Notes under the pieces: generated by a model
Database searches by the model: none
What the model was told of the DNA's origin: nothing
The model's input: only the letters and a program-made list of their open reading frames with translations
NCBI GenBank assembly: GCA_964543575.1
Contig: CAZIYV010000003.1
Coordinates: 1 to 56,129, forward strand
DNA: 56,129 nt
Direction of reading: 5' to 3'
Source of the DNA: Pelotomaculum_B sp964543575
Lineage (GTDB): Bacteria > Bacillota > Desulfotomaculia > Desulfotomaculales > Pelotomaculaceae
Shown: one piece after another, positions 32,934 to 39,980 of the stretch
How the letters are laid out: each line of letters opens with the position of its first letter
Numbering within the stretch: the first letter of the stretch is position 1
Program-made: the position numbers and the translations under genes

Positions 32934-33497
32934 CTGAACATCAACCCCTGTTTTGAACGAATTCAAGAACTGCAAAGCGAATCAATTGAAATGCAAATAT
33001 ATAGTTGGACCCATAATGAAGTATTTTCATTTCAATGGTGGCTGCTCATGGCGATATTTATTGTTCCCTGGTTTATATGGTGGAAATTTGTAGACAGAAA
33101 GCGGCTTAAGGAAATCTTGCTATATGGATTTTTTGTAATAACAGTGGTAACCTTCCTTGACGAGGTCGGTTGCCAGTTAAATCTATGGGAATATCAATAT
33201 GATATCGAGCCGTTATTTCCACGTTTAATTCCAGTTAATTTTACGGCATTACCTATTGTTTTCATGTTTATTTATCAATACTTTTCGGAATGGAAACCAT
33301 TCATCATAGCCAGCGTCTTAGTGGCTGCTGTTTTATCTTTTATTGGAGAGAATATACTTGAATGGGCAGGAATCTATGTATTGTTTAAATGGGAAAATTA
33401 TTACTCGTTACCTATATATGTTATTATCGGGATAATGTTAAAGTGGCTATTGGAAATCGTCCTGAAAAAGGAAGAAAATGCCCGTAAGATTCATTGA
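32934..33497 (+). CDS. CBO0543 family membrane protein, probable CTG start
   Basis: A protein of about 187 residues with five or so helices. The CBO0543 pattern is seen as EVFSFQWWLLMAIFIVPWFI, WWKFVDRKRLKEILLYGF, VTFLDEVGCQLNLWEYQYDI and an end helix rich in Trp/Leu. The first ATG is 32991, but the frame is open further and encodes NPCFERIQELQSES, which looks like the usual amphipathic N-terminus of this family. The only possible start there is CTG 32934, seven bases after GAGGTG. Function of the family is unknown. It opens a cassette of three small membrane-protein genes. Confidence 0.72.
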   Translation: MNINPCFERIQELQSESIEMQIYSWTHNEVFSFQWWLLMAIFIVPWFIWWKFVDRKRLKEILLYGFFVITVVTFLDEVGCQLNLWEYQYDIEPLFPRLIPVNFTALPIVFMFIYQYFSEWKPFIIASVLVAAVLSFIGENILEWAGIYVLFKWENYYSLPIYVIIGIMLKWLLEIVLKKEENARKIH

Positions 33498-33604
33498 AAA
33501 ATATCTTCTTTCATCAACCCTTTAAAGTCAGTAGCGATGGGATGCTGATATTGAACATACTAAAATATTTTGCGCCGGAATGGTGAAAATAAGACAGGAT
33601 AATT

Positions 33605-34282
33605 ATGTTCTACAATGACTTTTACCAGAGGTGTTCGGGATTGTTTAAAACCGTAAACGGAAAGAATCAGCGTTATCCCAAAGCAGTGATATCTCCGTTC
33701 ACCACAAACACCATCAACATGACCAACCCCTGGGTGGCGACATGGTGGTCTGCTGCTTTTCCGGGGTTCGGGCATATGTTTTTGGGCAGGCACATCACAG
33801 GATTTGTTTTAACCGTCTGGGAGATCATTATGAACCTTAAAGCCAATGTGAACCTGGCTATTATTTATAGTTTCACAGGCCAGTTTGACCGGGCCAGAGA
33901 GGTTTTGGATTACAGGCTGTTTATCATTTATATTGGCGTCTTTGTCTTTGTAATTTGGGACACCTACCACCTTTCTGTGGAAACGAATAAGGTTTCAGTT
34001 CTGTCTGAGAGGGCAGAGTCAAGAGTTGATAATATATCAATAAGCGCTTCTTGCATTAATTTTTTTGAAAAAAGGAACCCCTGGATCTCCGCCGCCTGGT
34101 CTTGTGCGGTGCCGGGCCTCGGGCACGTTTACATTCATAGGCTTGCCACCGGCTTTTTTATCTTAATCATCTGGGCGTTGGCCGTATATTTTTCACGCAT
34201 GCTTGCAGCCGTGCATTTCACCTTTATAGGTGCGTTCAGCGAAAACGCATCACACGAATATAAGACAGGAGGAGCTAATTAA
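33605..34282 (+). CDS. Membrane protein with an internal duplication (TM2-like hairpins)
   Basis: A 225-residue protein not recognised by name. It holds two copies of one motif: NPWVATWWSAAFPGFGHMFL (41-60) followed by GxxxTGFVLTVWE, and NPWISAAWSCAVPGLGHVYI (158-177) followed by RLATGFFILIIW. The PGxGHxYxxxxxxG pattern resembles TM2-type helical hairpins. A membrane helix IIYIGVFVFVIWDTYHLSVE lies between the copies. It starts about 107 bases after the first CBO0543-like gene and is 2 bases from the next gene, so all three probably form one transcript. Confidence 0.7.
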   Translation: MFYNDFYQRCSGLFKTVNGKNQRYPKAVISPFTTNTINMTNPWVATWWSAAFPGFGHMFLGRHITGFVLTVWEIIMNLKANVNLAIIYSFTGQFDRAREVLDYRLFIIYIGVFVFVIWDTYHLSVETNKVSVLSERAESRVDNISISASCINFFEKRNPWISAAWSCAVPGLGHVYIHRLATGFFILIIWALAVYFSRMLAAVHFTFIGAFSENASHEYKTGGAN

Positions 34283-34284
34283 AT

Positions 34285-34767
34285 ATGAGTATAAGCATAG
34301 AACTGATTATCAGTTTAACAGCTTTTTTAATAGGTTTGCTTCTGCTGATTTTCGCCGTGGATTGGCGCTGCTTTCGGGACTGGATTGTCGTCTTTCTATA
34401 TAAAAGCCTCTTGGATAGTTTGTGGGGTAGCGCGGTGGTAAATGCCCACCTTATAGAATTTCCTTTCCGGCAGTTTCCCCAACTTTTTAAAATGGGTCTA
34501 TTGTTTGATTACTGGATCTTTCCCATCCTCTGCGTTTTGTACAACCAGATCACCAGAGAGCGCGGCCTCTGGCCAATTTTATACTACGCTGTGCTTTTCA
34601 GCGTCGGCATGACCGCGATAGAATACCCCCTGGAGTTATATACAAACCTGATAAAATACATAGACTGGAACTGGTTTACGACTTTTTACACTTTAACGAT
34701 AACATTTTTGTCATCCAGAGCGTTTATTGCTTTTTACAGGTGGGGCTGCAGTTACTTTGGAAAATAA
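34285..34767 (+). CDS. CBO0543 family membrane protein
   Basis: A 160-residue protein with about five helices (LIISLTAFLIGLLLLIFAVD, VVFLYKSLLDSLWGSAVVNA, GLLFDYWIFPILCVLYNQIT, LWPILYYAVLFSVGMTAIEY). The FDYWIFPILCVLYNQIT stretch is characteristic of CBO0543-type proteins, and it is a distant relative of the product at 32934. ATG 34285 lies behind AGGAGGAG, with the preceding gene ending just before it. Function unknown; such proteins are frequent in spore formers. Confidence 0.75.
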   Translation: MSISIELIISLTAFLIGLLLLIFAVDWRCFRDWIVVFLYKSLLDSLWGSAVVNAHLIEFPFRQFPQLFKMGLLFDYWIFPILCVLYNQITRERGLWPILYYAVLFSVGMTAIEYPLELYTNLIKYIDWNWFTTFYTLTITFLSSRAFIAFYRWGCSYFGK

Positions 34768-34788
34768 AAACCGGCCAGTCGACCGGTT
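34761..34788 (-). terminator. Terminator of spoIVA
   Basis: Minus strand AACCGGTCGACTGGCCGGTT forms a hairpin followed by TTTATTTT, 8 bases past the spoIVA stop. It overlaps the end of the convergent membrane-protein gene. Confidence 0.8.
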
Positions 34789-34795
34789 CAAATTT

Positions 34796-36274
34796 CTATA
34801 TAATTATACAAATCAGTCCGCCGGAGCCTTCATTGACAATGCGCTGGAGTGTTTCCTGCAGCTTATCCTGAGCGTTTTCCGGCATGCGGTGCAGTTTGTT
34901 TTGAATGCCTTCCCTGACCAGGTCGTGCACCGATTTGCCGAAGATTTCCGACTTCCATATTTTCTGCGGGTTGTCTTCGAATTCCTTCAGCATGTATTGC
35001 ACAAGTTCCTCGCATTGTCTTTCAGTCCCGATAATCGGTGTGATCTCAGTGGTAATGTCGGCCTTGATCAAATGCAGGGACGGCGCGCTGGCCTTTAGTT
35101 TAATCCCGAAGCGGTTGCCCTGGCGGATCAGTTCCGGCTCTTCCAGGATCAGTTCATCCAGTGTTGGCGTGACCACTCCATAACCGTTCTCCCTGACTTC
35201 TACCAGGGCGTCCGATATCTTGTCGTATTCCCTTTTGGCCACGCTGAGATCCTTGACCAGGCGGAACAATTCTTTTTCACCGCCAATATCAAAACCCGAC
35301 TGTTCGCTCAGCACCTGGTAGAATAGCTGCGGGCCGGAGGTGATACTTATCGCTGCTGATCCGGTTCCCATGTCCATACTGCGCAAACTGACCTGTTCAA
35401 CAAAATCATAATCAGCCAGGGACTCCACCGCATTATCGACATCTCTCAGCCGCCGCACGTTTTTAACTGTCTCACGGATCGAATCCTCAAATTTTTGACG
35501 CAGCCAGTGTTTGAGCTCCAGTTCCTCCACCCAGGGCGGCAGGTTAATGTTTACCTCGTTAACAGGGAATTCATACAGCAGCTTTTCCAGTATATGCAGG
35601 ATATCAGCCTCGGCTATCTGGGCGCAGTCGATCGGCAGCACCGGGGTGTCGTATTTCTCACTCAACTCGGCGGCCAGATTCAAAGCTTCTTCGCCTGCGG
35701 CATCGGTGCTGTTAAGAAGCACCAGGAAAGGACGGTTGATGCTCTTCATCTCCTCAATGACCCTTTCCTCGGCCTCAACGTAGTTTTCCCTCGGAATATC
35801 TGTTATGGAACCGTCTGTGGTAACCACCAGCCCCATCGTGGAATGCTCTGAAATCACCTTTCTGGTCCCTACTTCAGCTGCTTCCTGGAACGGGATGGGC
35901 TCTTCAAACCAAGGTGTTGATACCATCCGCGGCCCGTCATCCTCCTCATAGCCGAGGGCTCCCTCTACACGGTAACCTACACAGTCCACCATCCGTATCT
36001 TTACATTTAAATTTGGGGTTACTTGAATTTCGACAGCTTCATTTGGCACAAACTTTGGCTCGGTGGTCATTACGGTCCGCCCCGCCGCACTTTGGGGCAG
36101 TTCATCCTTGGCCCGTTCCCTGTCATAAACGTTAGTCATATTGGGGAGTACCATCAGTTCCATTAAGCGCTTTATAAAAGTTGATTTGCCTGTGCGGACG
36201 CCGCCAACCACGCCGAGATAAAGATCCCCCCCGGTACGTTCCGCGATGTCGCGGAAGATATCGTTCACTTCCAT
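34796..36274 (-). CDS. spoIVA: Stage IV sporulation protein A
   Basis: A 492-residue ATPase, exactly the length of Bacillus subtilis SpoIVA. It polymerises on the forespore surface as the basement layer of the spore coat, recruited by SpoVM. The Walker A motif is GGVRTGKST at 24-32; the C-terminal membrane-contact end reads EGSGGLICIII. The ATG at 36274 is right: GGGAGGGAG lies upstream and homologues start MEVNDIF; the ATG-like extension to 36313 is spurious. Mother-cell sigma-E control is expected. Single gene, with its own terminator. Confidence 0.97.
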   Translation of the reverse strand: MEVNDIFRDIAERTGGDLYLGVVGGVRTGKSTFIKRLMELMVLPNMTNVYDRERAKDELPQSAAGRTVMTTEPKFVPNEAVEIQVTPNLNVKIRMVDCVGYRVEGALGYEEDDGPRMVSTPWFEEPIPFQEAAEVGTRKVISEHSTMGLVVTTDGSITDIPRENYVEAEERVIEEMKSINRPFLVLLNSTDAAGEEALNLAAELSEKYDTPVLPIDCAQIAEADILHILEKLLYEFPVNEVNINLPPWVEELELKHWLRQKFEDSIRETVKNVRRLRDVDNAVESLADYDFVEQVSLRSMDMGTGSAAISITSGPQLFYQVLSEQSGFDIGGEKELFRLVKDLSVAKREYDKISDALVEVRENGYGVVTPTLDELILEEPELIRQGNRFGIKLKASAPSLHLIKADITTEITPIIGTERQCEELVQYMLKEFEDNPQKIWKSEIFGKSVHDLVREGIQNKLHRMPENAQDKLQETLQRIVNEGSGGLICIII

Positions 36275-36687
36275 ATACACACTCCCTCCCAAATAAATTT
36301 TATTAAGACGCATCTATCGTTAAAGATTGCATCCCTCCCCACATCCCAAAGCATTAAATATCGATTCTGCCGTGAAGCCTAGTCCACGTCTATTTTTTTC
36401 CAGTGGCATACAACAACAGTATATATATATGAGCCTGTTGGACGAATATTCCCAGGCAAATGAAAAATCCCAAAATAAAATTCCATTATTTACTATTTGA
36501 ATTGATTGACCAGTTGGTGCCAATTGTTGGATTTGAATGGTGCCAGTTGTTGAATTGTTGAATTGTTGAATTGTCTAACTGAATGGAATTGAATGGTGCA
36601 GGTTGTTGAAATTAAATTTTACCAGTTGATAAATTACTGAAATCTTATTCTGCATTCCGGTCTTTGACCCTTAAGGATATCTTTCAT
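36275..36687. other. Repeat-containing spacer upstream of spoIVA
   Basis: No gene is supported. The stretch holds the spoIVA promoter region, an ATATATATATG run near 36421, the near-duplicate phrases GTGCCAATTGTTGGATTTGA and GTGCCAGTTGTTGAATT, and a short octamer array. It grades into the heptamer repeat next to the selenoprotein gene. Confidence 0.6.
36549..36572. repeat. Octanucleotide tandem repeat
   Basis: GTTGAATT occurs three times in a row, followed by the degenerate GTCTAACT and scattered GAATGG/GAATT pieces up to about 36596. A simple intergenic repeat. Confidence 0.7.
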
Positions 36688-36729
36688 TCTCACGTCTCAC
36701 GTCTCACGTCCCATGTCCCACTTCTCACG
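36688..36729. repeat. Six-unit heptanucleotide tandem repeat
   Basis: Six 7-base units: TCTCACG three times, TCCCATG, TCCCACT and again TCTCACG. It lies just downstream of the selenoprotein gene and its hairpin. Fifteen bases of it (36700-36714) recur inverted in the der-plsY spacer at 39964-39978. Confidence 0.85.
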
Positions 36730-36736
36730 TCCTATT

Positions 36737-36749
36737 CGGCCGCCGGCCG
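36737..36749 (-). promoter_or_regulatory. Candidate bacterial SECIS hairpin
   Basis: Minus strand CGGCC-GGC-GGCCG forms a 5-bp GC stem with a GGC loop. Sixteen bases lie between the TGA codon (36763-36761) and the loop, and the loop opens with G. Both agree with the known rules for bacterial SECIS elements (loop 16-37 bases downstream of UGA, G in the first two loop positions). It begins just after the TAA stop. Confidence 0.65.
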
Positions 36750-36751
36750 TT

Positions 36752-36976
36752 TTAGACCTCTCAGGTACCGCCAAAACCGATTTTTATCATGCCACCCTCC
36801 ACAATCACCGGAACTTCACGACCCCCGCCAGTAAGCTGCAGCATTTCTTGCAAAGCTCTGTCATCTCTTTTCACATCACGATACCTGTAAGGCACTTTCC
36901 TTTTGGCAAAATCTCTTTTTGCCGACGCAGAGTAAGGACAACTCTCTTCGCCGTATAAAAATATGCTGCCGGTCAT
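36752..36976 (-). CDS. Glutaredoxin-like selenoprotein, Uxx-star type (TGA read as Sec)
   Basis: A small thioredoxin-fold protein: IFLYGEESCPYSASAKRDFA gives a CPYS site and the start of a glutaredoxin fold, then YRYRDVKRDD and GGGREVPVIVEGG. Conventional reading stops at TGA after GFGGT (71 residues). The next codons are GAG GTC TAA, so reading TGA as selenocysteine yields a 74-residue protein ending Sec-Glu-Val. This is the pattern of the Uxx-star glutaredoxin-like (seleno)protein family, named for Sec, two residues, stop. A SECIS-like hairpin follows. The start ATG has GAGGAG upstream. Selenium use fits with yedF at 4892. Sec insertion is inferred. Confidence 0.8.
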
Positions 36977-37151
36977 TACTATGTCTCCTCGTTCTTATTT
37001 TCTGATTAGTATTCCCGGAAATACATACGTTACATGAACTTAGTATTTAACACTAAGAACTATGTTAAAGGGAAAATAGTCTTTTTTGTTGAAAATATTA
37101 TTAAAGGTCATTATCGGGCAGTATTTAGACCTTTAGGGAGGTGTTTGGAAA

Positions 37152-38270
37152 CTGTTTGACAAGGAAATACATGTCCTGGAAGGCACCTTTTTAAAAGACA
37201 CTAAAAATTTCAGGCGCGTTCTGCTGAGTATAGCTGACGGAGTGTACATGACTGACCGGGACAGAAAGATTATCTTTTGGAACCGCGCCTGCGAGGAAAT
37301 TACCGGTTTTAGTTCAAAAGACACTCTGGGGCGCAAATGTTCCGATAACATTTTGAATCATGTTGATGTGAATGGTAACTCTCTTTGTGAAACCGATCAT
37401 TGCCCTCTGCAGCAGTGCATGGTCAAGGGAGTGCCGGGTGACAAGCCGGTCCTTGTACGCGCAAAGCGCCGTGATGGGTCACGAGTGATTGTGGAGGTAA
37501 GTGTGGCACCGGTTCTAGAGGATAACGGTGGGGTAATCGGCGGAATAGAAGTATTCCGGGACGCAACTCTGGAACAGGAAATGAGTGAGACCAAGGCTAG
37601 TTTCCTTTCCGCCATCACTCATGATCTTAAAGCTCCGCTGACCGTGATTAAGGGTTTTCTGGAACTGGTTTTAACCGGTGAAACGGGCAGTGTGAATGAA
37701 ACGCAGATGGATTTCCTGGGCAGCGCTCTGGAAGAATGCGATCGTTTGAACAAGATCTTGAACGACCTGTCGGACCTCGCCCGTTTCGAGGTCACCGAGT
37801 TTTCATACACCCCGCGACTGTTAGACCTTGCTCCCTTATTACAGCAGGTGCATGATGTTTTCATTTTTGAGGCCGCCAAAAAAGGGCTGACCTTTAAGAC
37901 TGACATACCTCAATCATTATATGTGGCCGGAGACAGAGACAGGTTAAAGCAGGTAGTAACCAACCTTATTTCCAACGCAATCAAATATACGGAAAGTGGT
38001 TTCGTGTATTTACGCGCGAAAGCATCAGGCGATAAAGCGATCATTTCAGTACAGGACAGCGGCATTGGCATGAACCGTGACGAACACGGAAAAATATTCG
38101 ACCAGTTTTATAGAATTGACAACATGGTTACGCGAAAAACGGGAGGCACAGGTATCGGGCTGTCTATTGTCAAAAAAATTGTGGCTATGCACAATGGAGA
38201 GATTACCGTTCACAGCGAGCCGGGTCAAGGCAGTATCTTTGAAATTAGACTGCCTCTGGCTGCAGGTTAA
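37152..38270 (+). CDS. PAS-domain sensor histidine kinase, probable CTG start
   Basis: A cytoplasmic histidine kinase of about 372 residues without membrane helices. A PAS domain (IADGVYMTDRDRKIIFWNRA, Cys-rich LCETDHCPLQQCM) precedes the HisKA H-box (SAITHDLKAPLTVIKG), N-box (LISNAIKYTESG), DSGIGM and GTGIGLSIVKK. The first ATG (37242) would remove the first PAS strand. The frame is open to 37137 and encodes FRRVLLSIADGV; the only start there is CTG 37152, ten bases after GGAGG. No response regulator is adjacent, so it is an orphan; in spore formers such kinases often feed Spo0F or Spo0A, which is a guess here. Confidence 0.85.
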   Translation: MFDKEIHVLEGTFLKDTKNFRRVLLSIADGVYMTDRDRKIIFWNRACEEITGFSSKDTLGRKCSDNILNHVDVNGNSLCETDHCPLQQCMVKGVPGDKPVLVRAKRRDGSRVIVEVSVAPVLEDNGGVIGGIEVFRDATLEQEMSETKASFLSAITHDLKAPLTVIKGFLELVLTGETGSVNETQMDFLGSALEECDRLNKILNDLSDLARFEVTEFSYTPRLLDLAPLLQQVHDVFIFEAAKKGLTFKTDIPQSLYVAGDRDRLKQVVTNLISNAIKYTESGFVYLRAKASGDKAIISVQDSGIGMNRDEHGKIFDQFYRIDNMVTRKTGGTGIGLSIVKKIVAMHNGEITVHSEPGQGSIFEIRLPLAAG

Positions 38271-38290
38271 GCAGATGCCCGTCCGGCACA

Positions 38291-39346
38291 CTACTCTTTG
38301 AACTGTATCTTCCCCATAGATGCCGCCACCAGTGCTACATCTTCCATCTCGTGGGTCTTGCTCCGGGTCATCAAGTTGTTTACGGCAGTATCCGGGGAAA
38401 GCCCTTCATCAAGCACCCTGTATATTTGGTCTGTGATAGGCATTTCAACCCCATATCGCCGGGCAAGATTATAGGCGGCACGTGTAGTGCGAACTCCCTC
38501 CACCACCATTTTCACCTCAGCCAGAGCCTCATCCAGGGATTTACCCTTGCCGATGGCGATGCCGGCCCGCCTGTTGCGGCTGTGCATACTGGTGCAGGTC
38601 ACAATCAAATCACCCACACCGGCAAGCCCGGCGAAAGTAAGGGGGTTGGCGCCCATTGAGAAACCAAGCCGTGAAATCTCGGCCAGCCCCCTGGTCATCA
38701 AAGCTGCCTTAGTGTTATCCCCATAACCGATCCCATCCGCAATACCAGTCCCCAGGGCGATAATGTTTTTTAAGGCGCCGCCCAGCTCTATCCCGGTCAC
38801 GTCGGGGTTGGTGTATACCCTGAAATACTGGCACATAAACAAATCCTGCACATATTGCGCACTGCGCAGACAAGATGAAGAAGCCACAACCGCTGTTGGC
38901 ACCAGTCTGCCTACTTCTTCGGCATGACTGGGGCCGGAAAGCACCACAAAACGTTCCAGTATGTCACGTCCGGCTTCCTGCGCCAGCGCCTGTGATAAAC
39001 GGCAAAGACTGTCTTCTTCTATACCCTTGGCTACATTAACCAGTACCGCGCTGCCGGGCAGGTACGGCATCGAATTGCGGACAACTTGCCGGAAGGCATG
39101 AGAGGGAACGCCAAAAATCACGGCATCAGTACCCTTCAGCGTCTGTTCCAGGTCTAAAAGAACCTCAACACCCGGCGGAATGGTTACACCGGGTAAGAAG
39201 CCGCAGTTTTCCCTTGTTTTGTTGATTTCCTCCGCCTGTTCCGGCAGGATGGACCACATTTTTACCAAAAAACCTTTTTGGGCTAGAAGCACAGAAAGAG
39301 CTGTAGCCCAGCTGCCCGCACCCAGAATTCCTATTTTTTTACTCAC
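38291..39346 (-). CDS. gpsA: Glycerol-3-phosphate dehydrogenase [NAD(P)+]
   Basis: A 351-residue enzyme reducing dihydroxyacetone phosphate to sn-glycerol 3-phosphate for phospholipid synthesis. NAD site GILGAGSWATALSVLLAQKG, then NVAKGIEE, SGPSHAEEV and the catalytic-domain ELGGALKNIIALGTGIADG. The start is GTG 39346, 15 bases after plsY. It is the last gene of the block der-plsY-gpsA, whose products act in sequence on glycerol phosphate (GpsA then PlsY). Confidence 0.97.
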   Translation of the reverse strand: MSKKIGILGAGSWATALSVLLAQKGFLVKMWSILPEQAEEINKTRENCGFLPGVTIPPGVEVLLDLEQTLKGTDAVIFGVPSHAFRQVVRNSMPYLPGSAVLVNVAKGIEEDSLCRLSQALAQEAGRDILERFVVLSGPSHAEEVGRLVPTAVVASSSCLRSAQYVQDLFMCQYFRVYTNPDVTGIELGGALKNIIALGTGIADGIGYGDNTKAALMTRGLAEISRLGFSMGANPLTFAGLAGVGDLIVTCTSMHSRNRRAGIAIGKGKSLDEALAEVKMVVEGVRTTRAAYNLARRYGVEMPITDQIYRVLDEGLSPDTAVNNLMTRSKTHEMEDVALVAASMGKIQFKE

Positions 39347-39361
39347 TGCAAGCCAAACCCC

Positions 39362-39949
39362 CTACCACTTTTTCAGGTTGATTTTAGGCTCGGTACCGGC
39401 CGCAAGCCTTTTTATATTTGGAATATGCTTATACACTGCAAATACAGCGGTCAGAACACCAAGCAGCAGATAAGGAAAATCAAGGTGAAAAGCCGCCATA
39501 AAGACTGGTATTGAGATAATGCCCAAGATGGAAGCAAGAGAAATATATCTGAAAACAGCCACCAGAGCAAACCAGAGCACAGCGGTACAGGCTAACACCG
39601 GGGGGGAAACTGCGACAAAAACACCTGCGGCTGTAGCAATCAGCTTGCCTCCTCTGAAACCAAGGAATACGGGCCAGCTGTGGCCGGCCAAAACTGCTGC
39701 CCCCGACAAGGTTACTAACCAGGAGCCGCCGAAGTGCCTGGCTAATAAAACAGCCAGTACTCCTTTACCAAGATCCCCGGCAAGAGCGATGATGCCGGCC
39801 ACCGGTCCGGCAGTGCGCCAGACATTAGTTGTCCCCACATTGCCGCTGCCACAGCGGCGGATATCTATTCCTTTCCAGCGGCCTACCAGGAAACTGAACG
39901 GTATAGAGCCGATCAAATAGGCCACCACTACAACCCAGTAATTATTCAT
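39362..39949 (-). CDS. plsY: Acyl-phosphate:glycerol-3-phosphate acyltransferase
   Basis: A 195-residue membrane enzyme adding the first acyl chain to glycerol 3-phosphate from acyl phosphate. Conserved motifs are SFLVGRWKGIDIRRCGSGNV, GSGNVGTTNVWR, GHSWPVFLGFRGGK and the final helix region. Five helices are expected. It lies between der and gpsA, and plsC for the second acyl chain is upstream in the same block at 49015. Confidence 0.96.
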   Translation of the reverse strand: MNNYWVVVVAYLIGSIPFSFLVGRWKGIDIRRCGSGNVGTTNVWRTAGPVAGIIALAGDLGKGVLAVLLARHFGGSWLVTLSGAAVLAGHSWPVFLGFRGGKLIATAAGVFVAVSPPVLACTAVLWFALVAVFRYISLASILGIISIPVFMAAFHLDFPYLLLGVLTAVFAVYKHIPNIKRLAAGTEPKINLKKW

Positions 39950-39963
39950 ACTCTTCTCCCCCT

Positions 39964-39978
39964 ATGGGACGTGAGACG
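39964..39978. repeat. Inverted copy of the 36700-36714 repeat
   Basis: ATGGGACGTGAGACG in the 31-base der-plsY spacer is the exact reverse complement of CGTCTCACGTCCCAT at 36700-36714, about two units of the heptamer array. Confidence 0.7.
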
Positions 39979-39980
39979 TC

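Noticed and set aside
36761..36976. Plain 71-residue glutaredoxin ending at TGA
   Set aside because: The following GAG GTC TAA plus a correctly spaced GC hairpin fit the Uxx-star selenoprotein pattern better than a normal stop.
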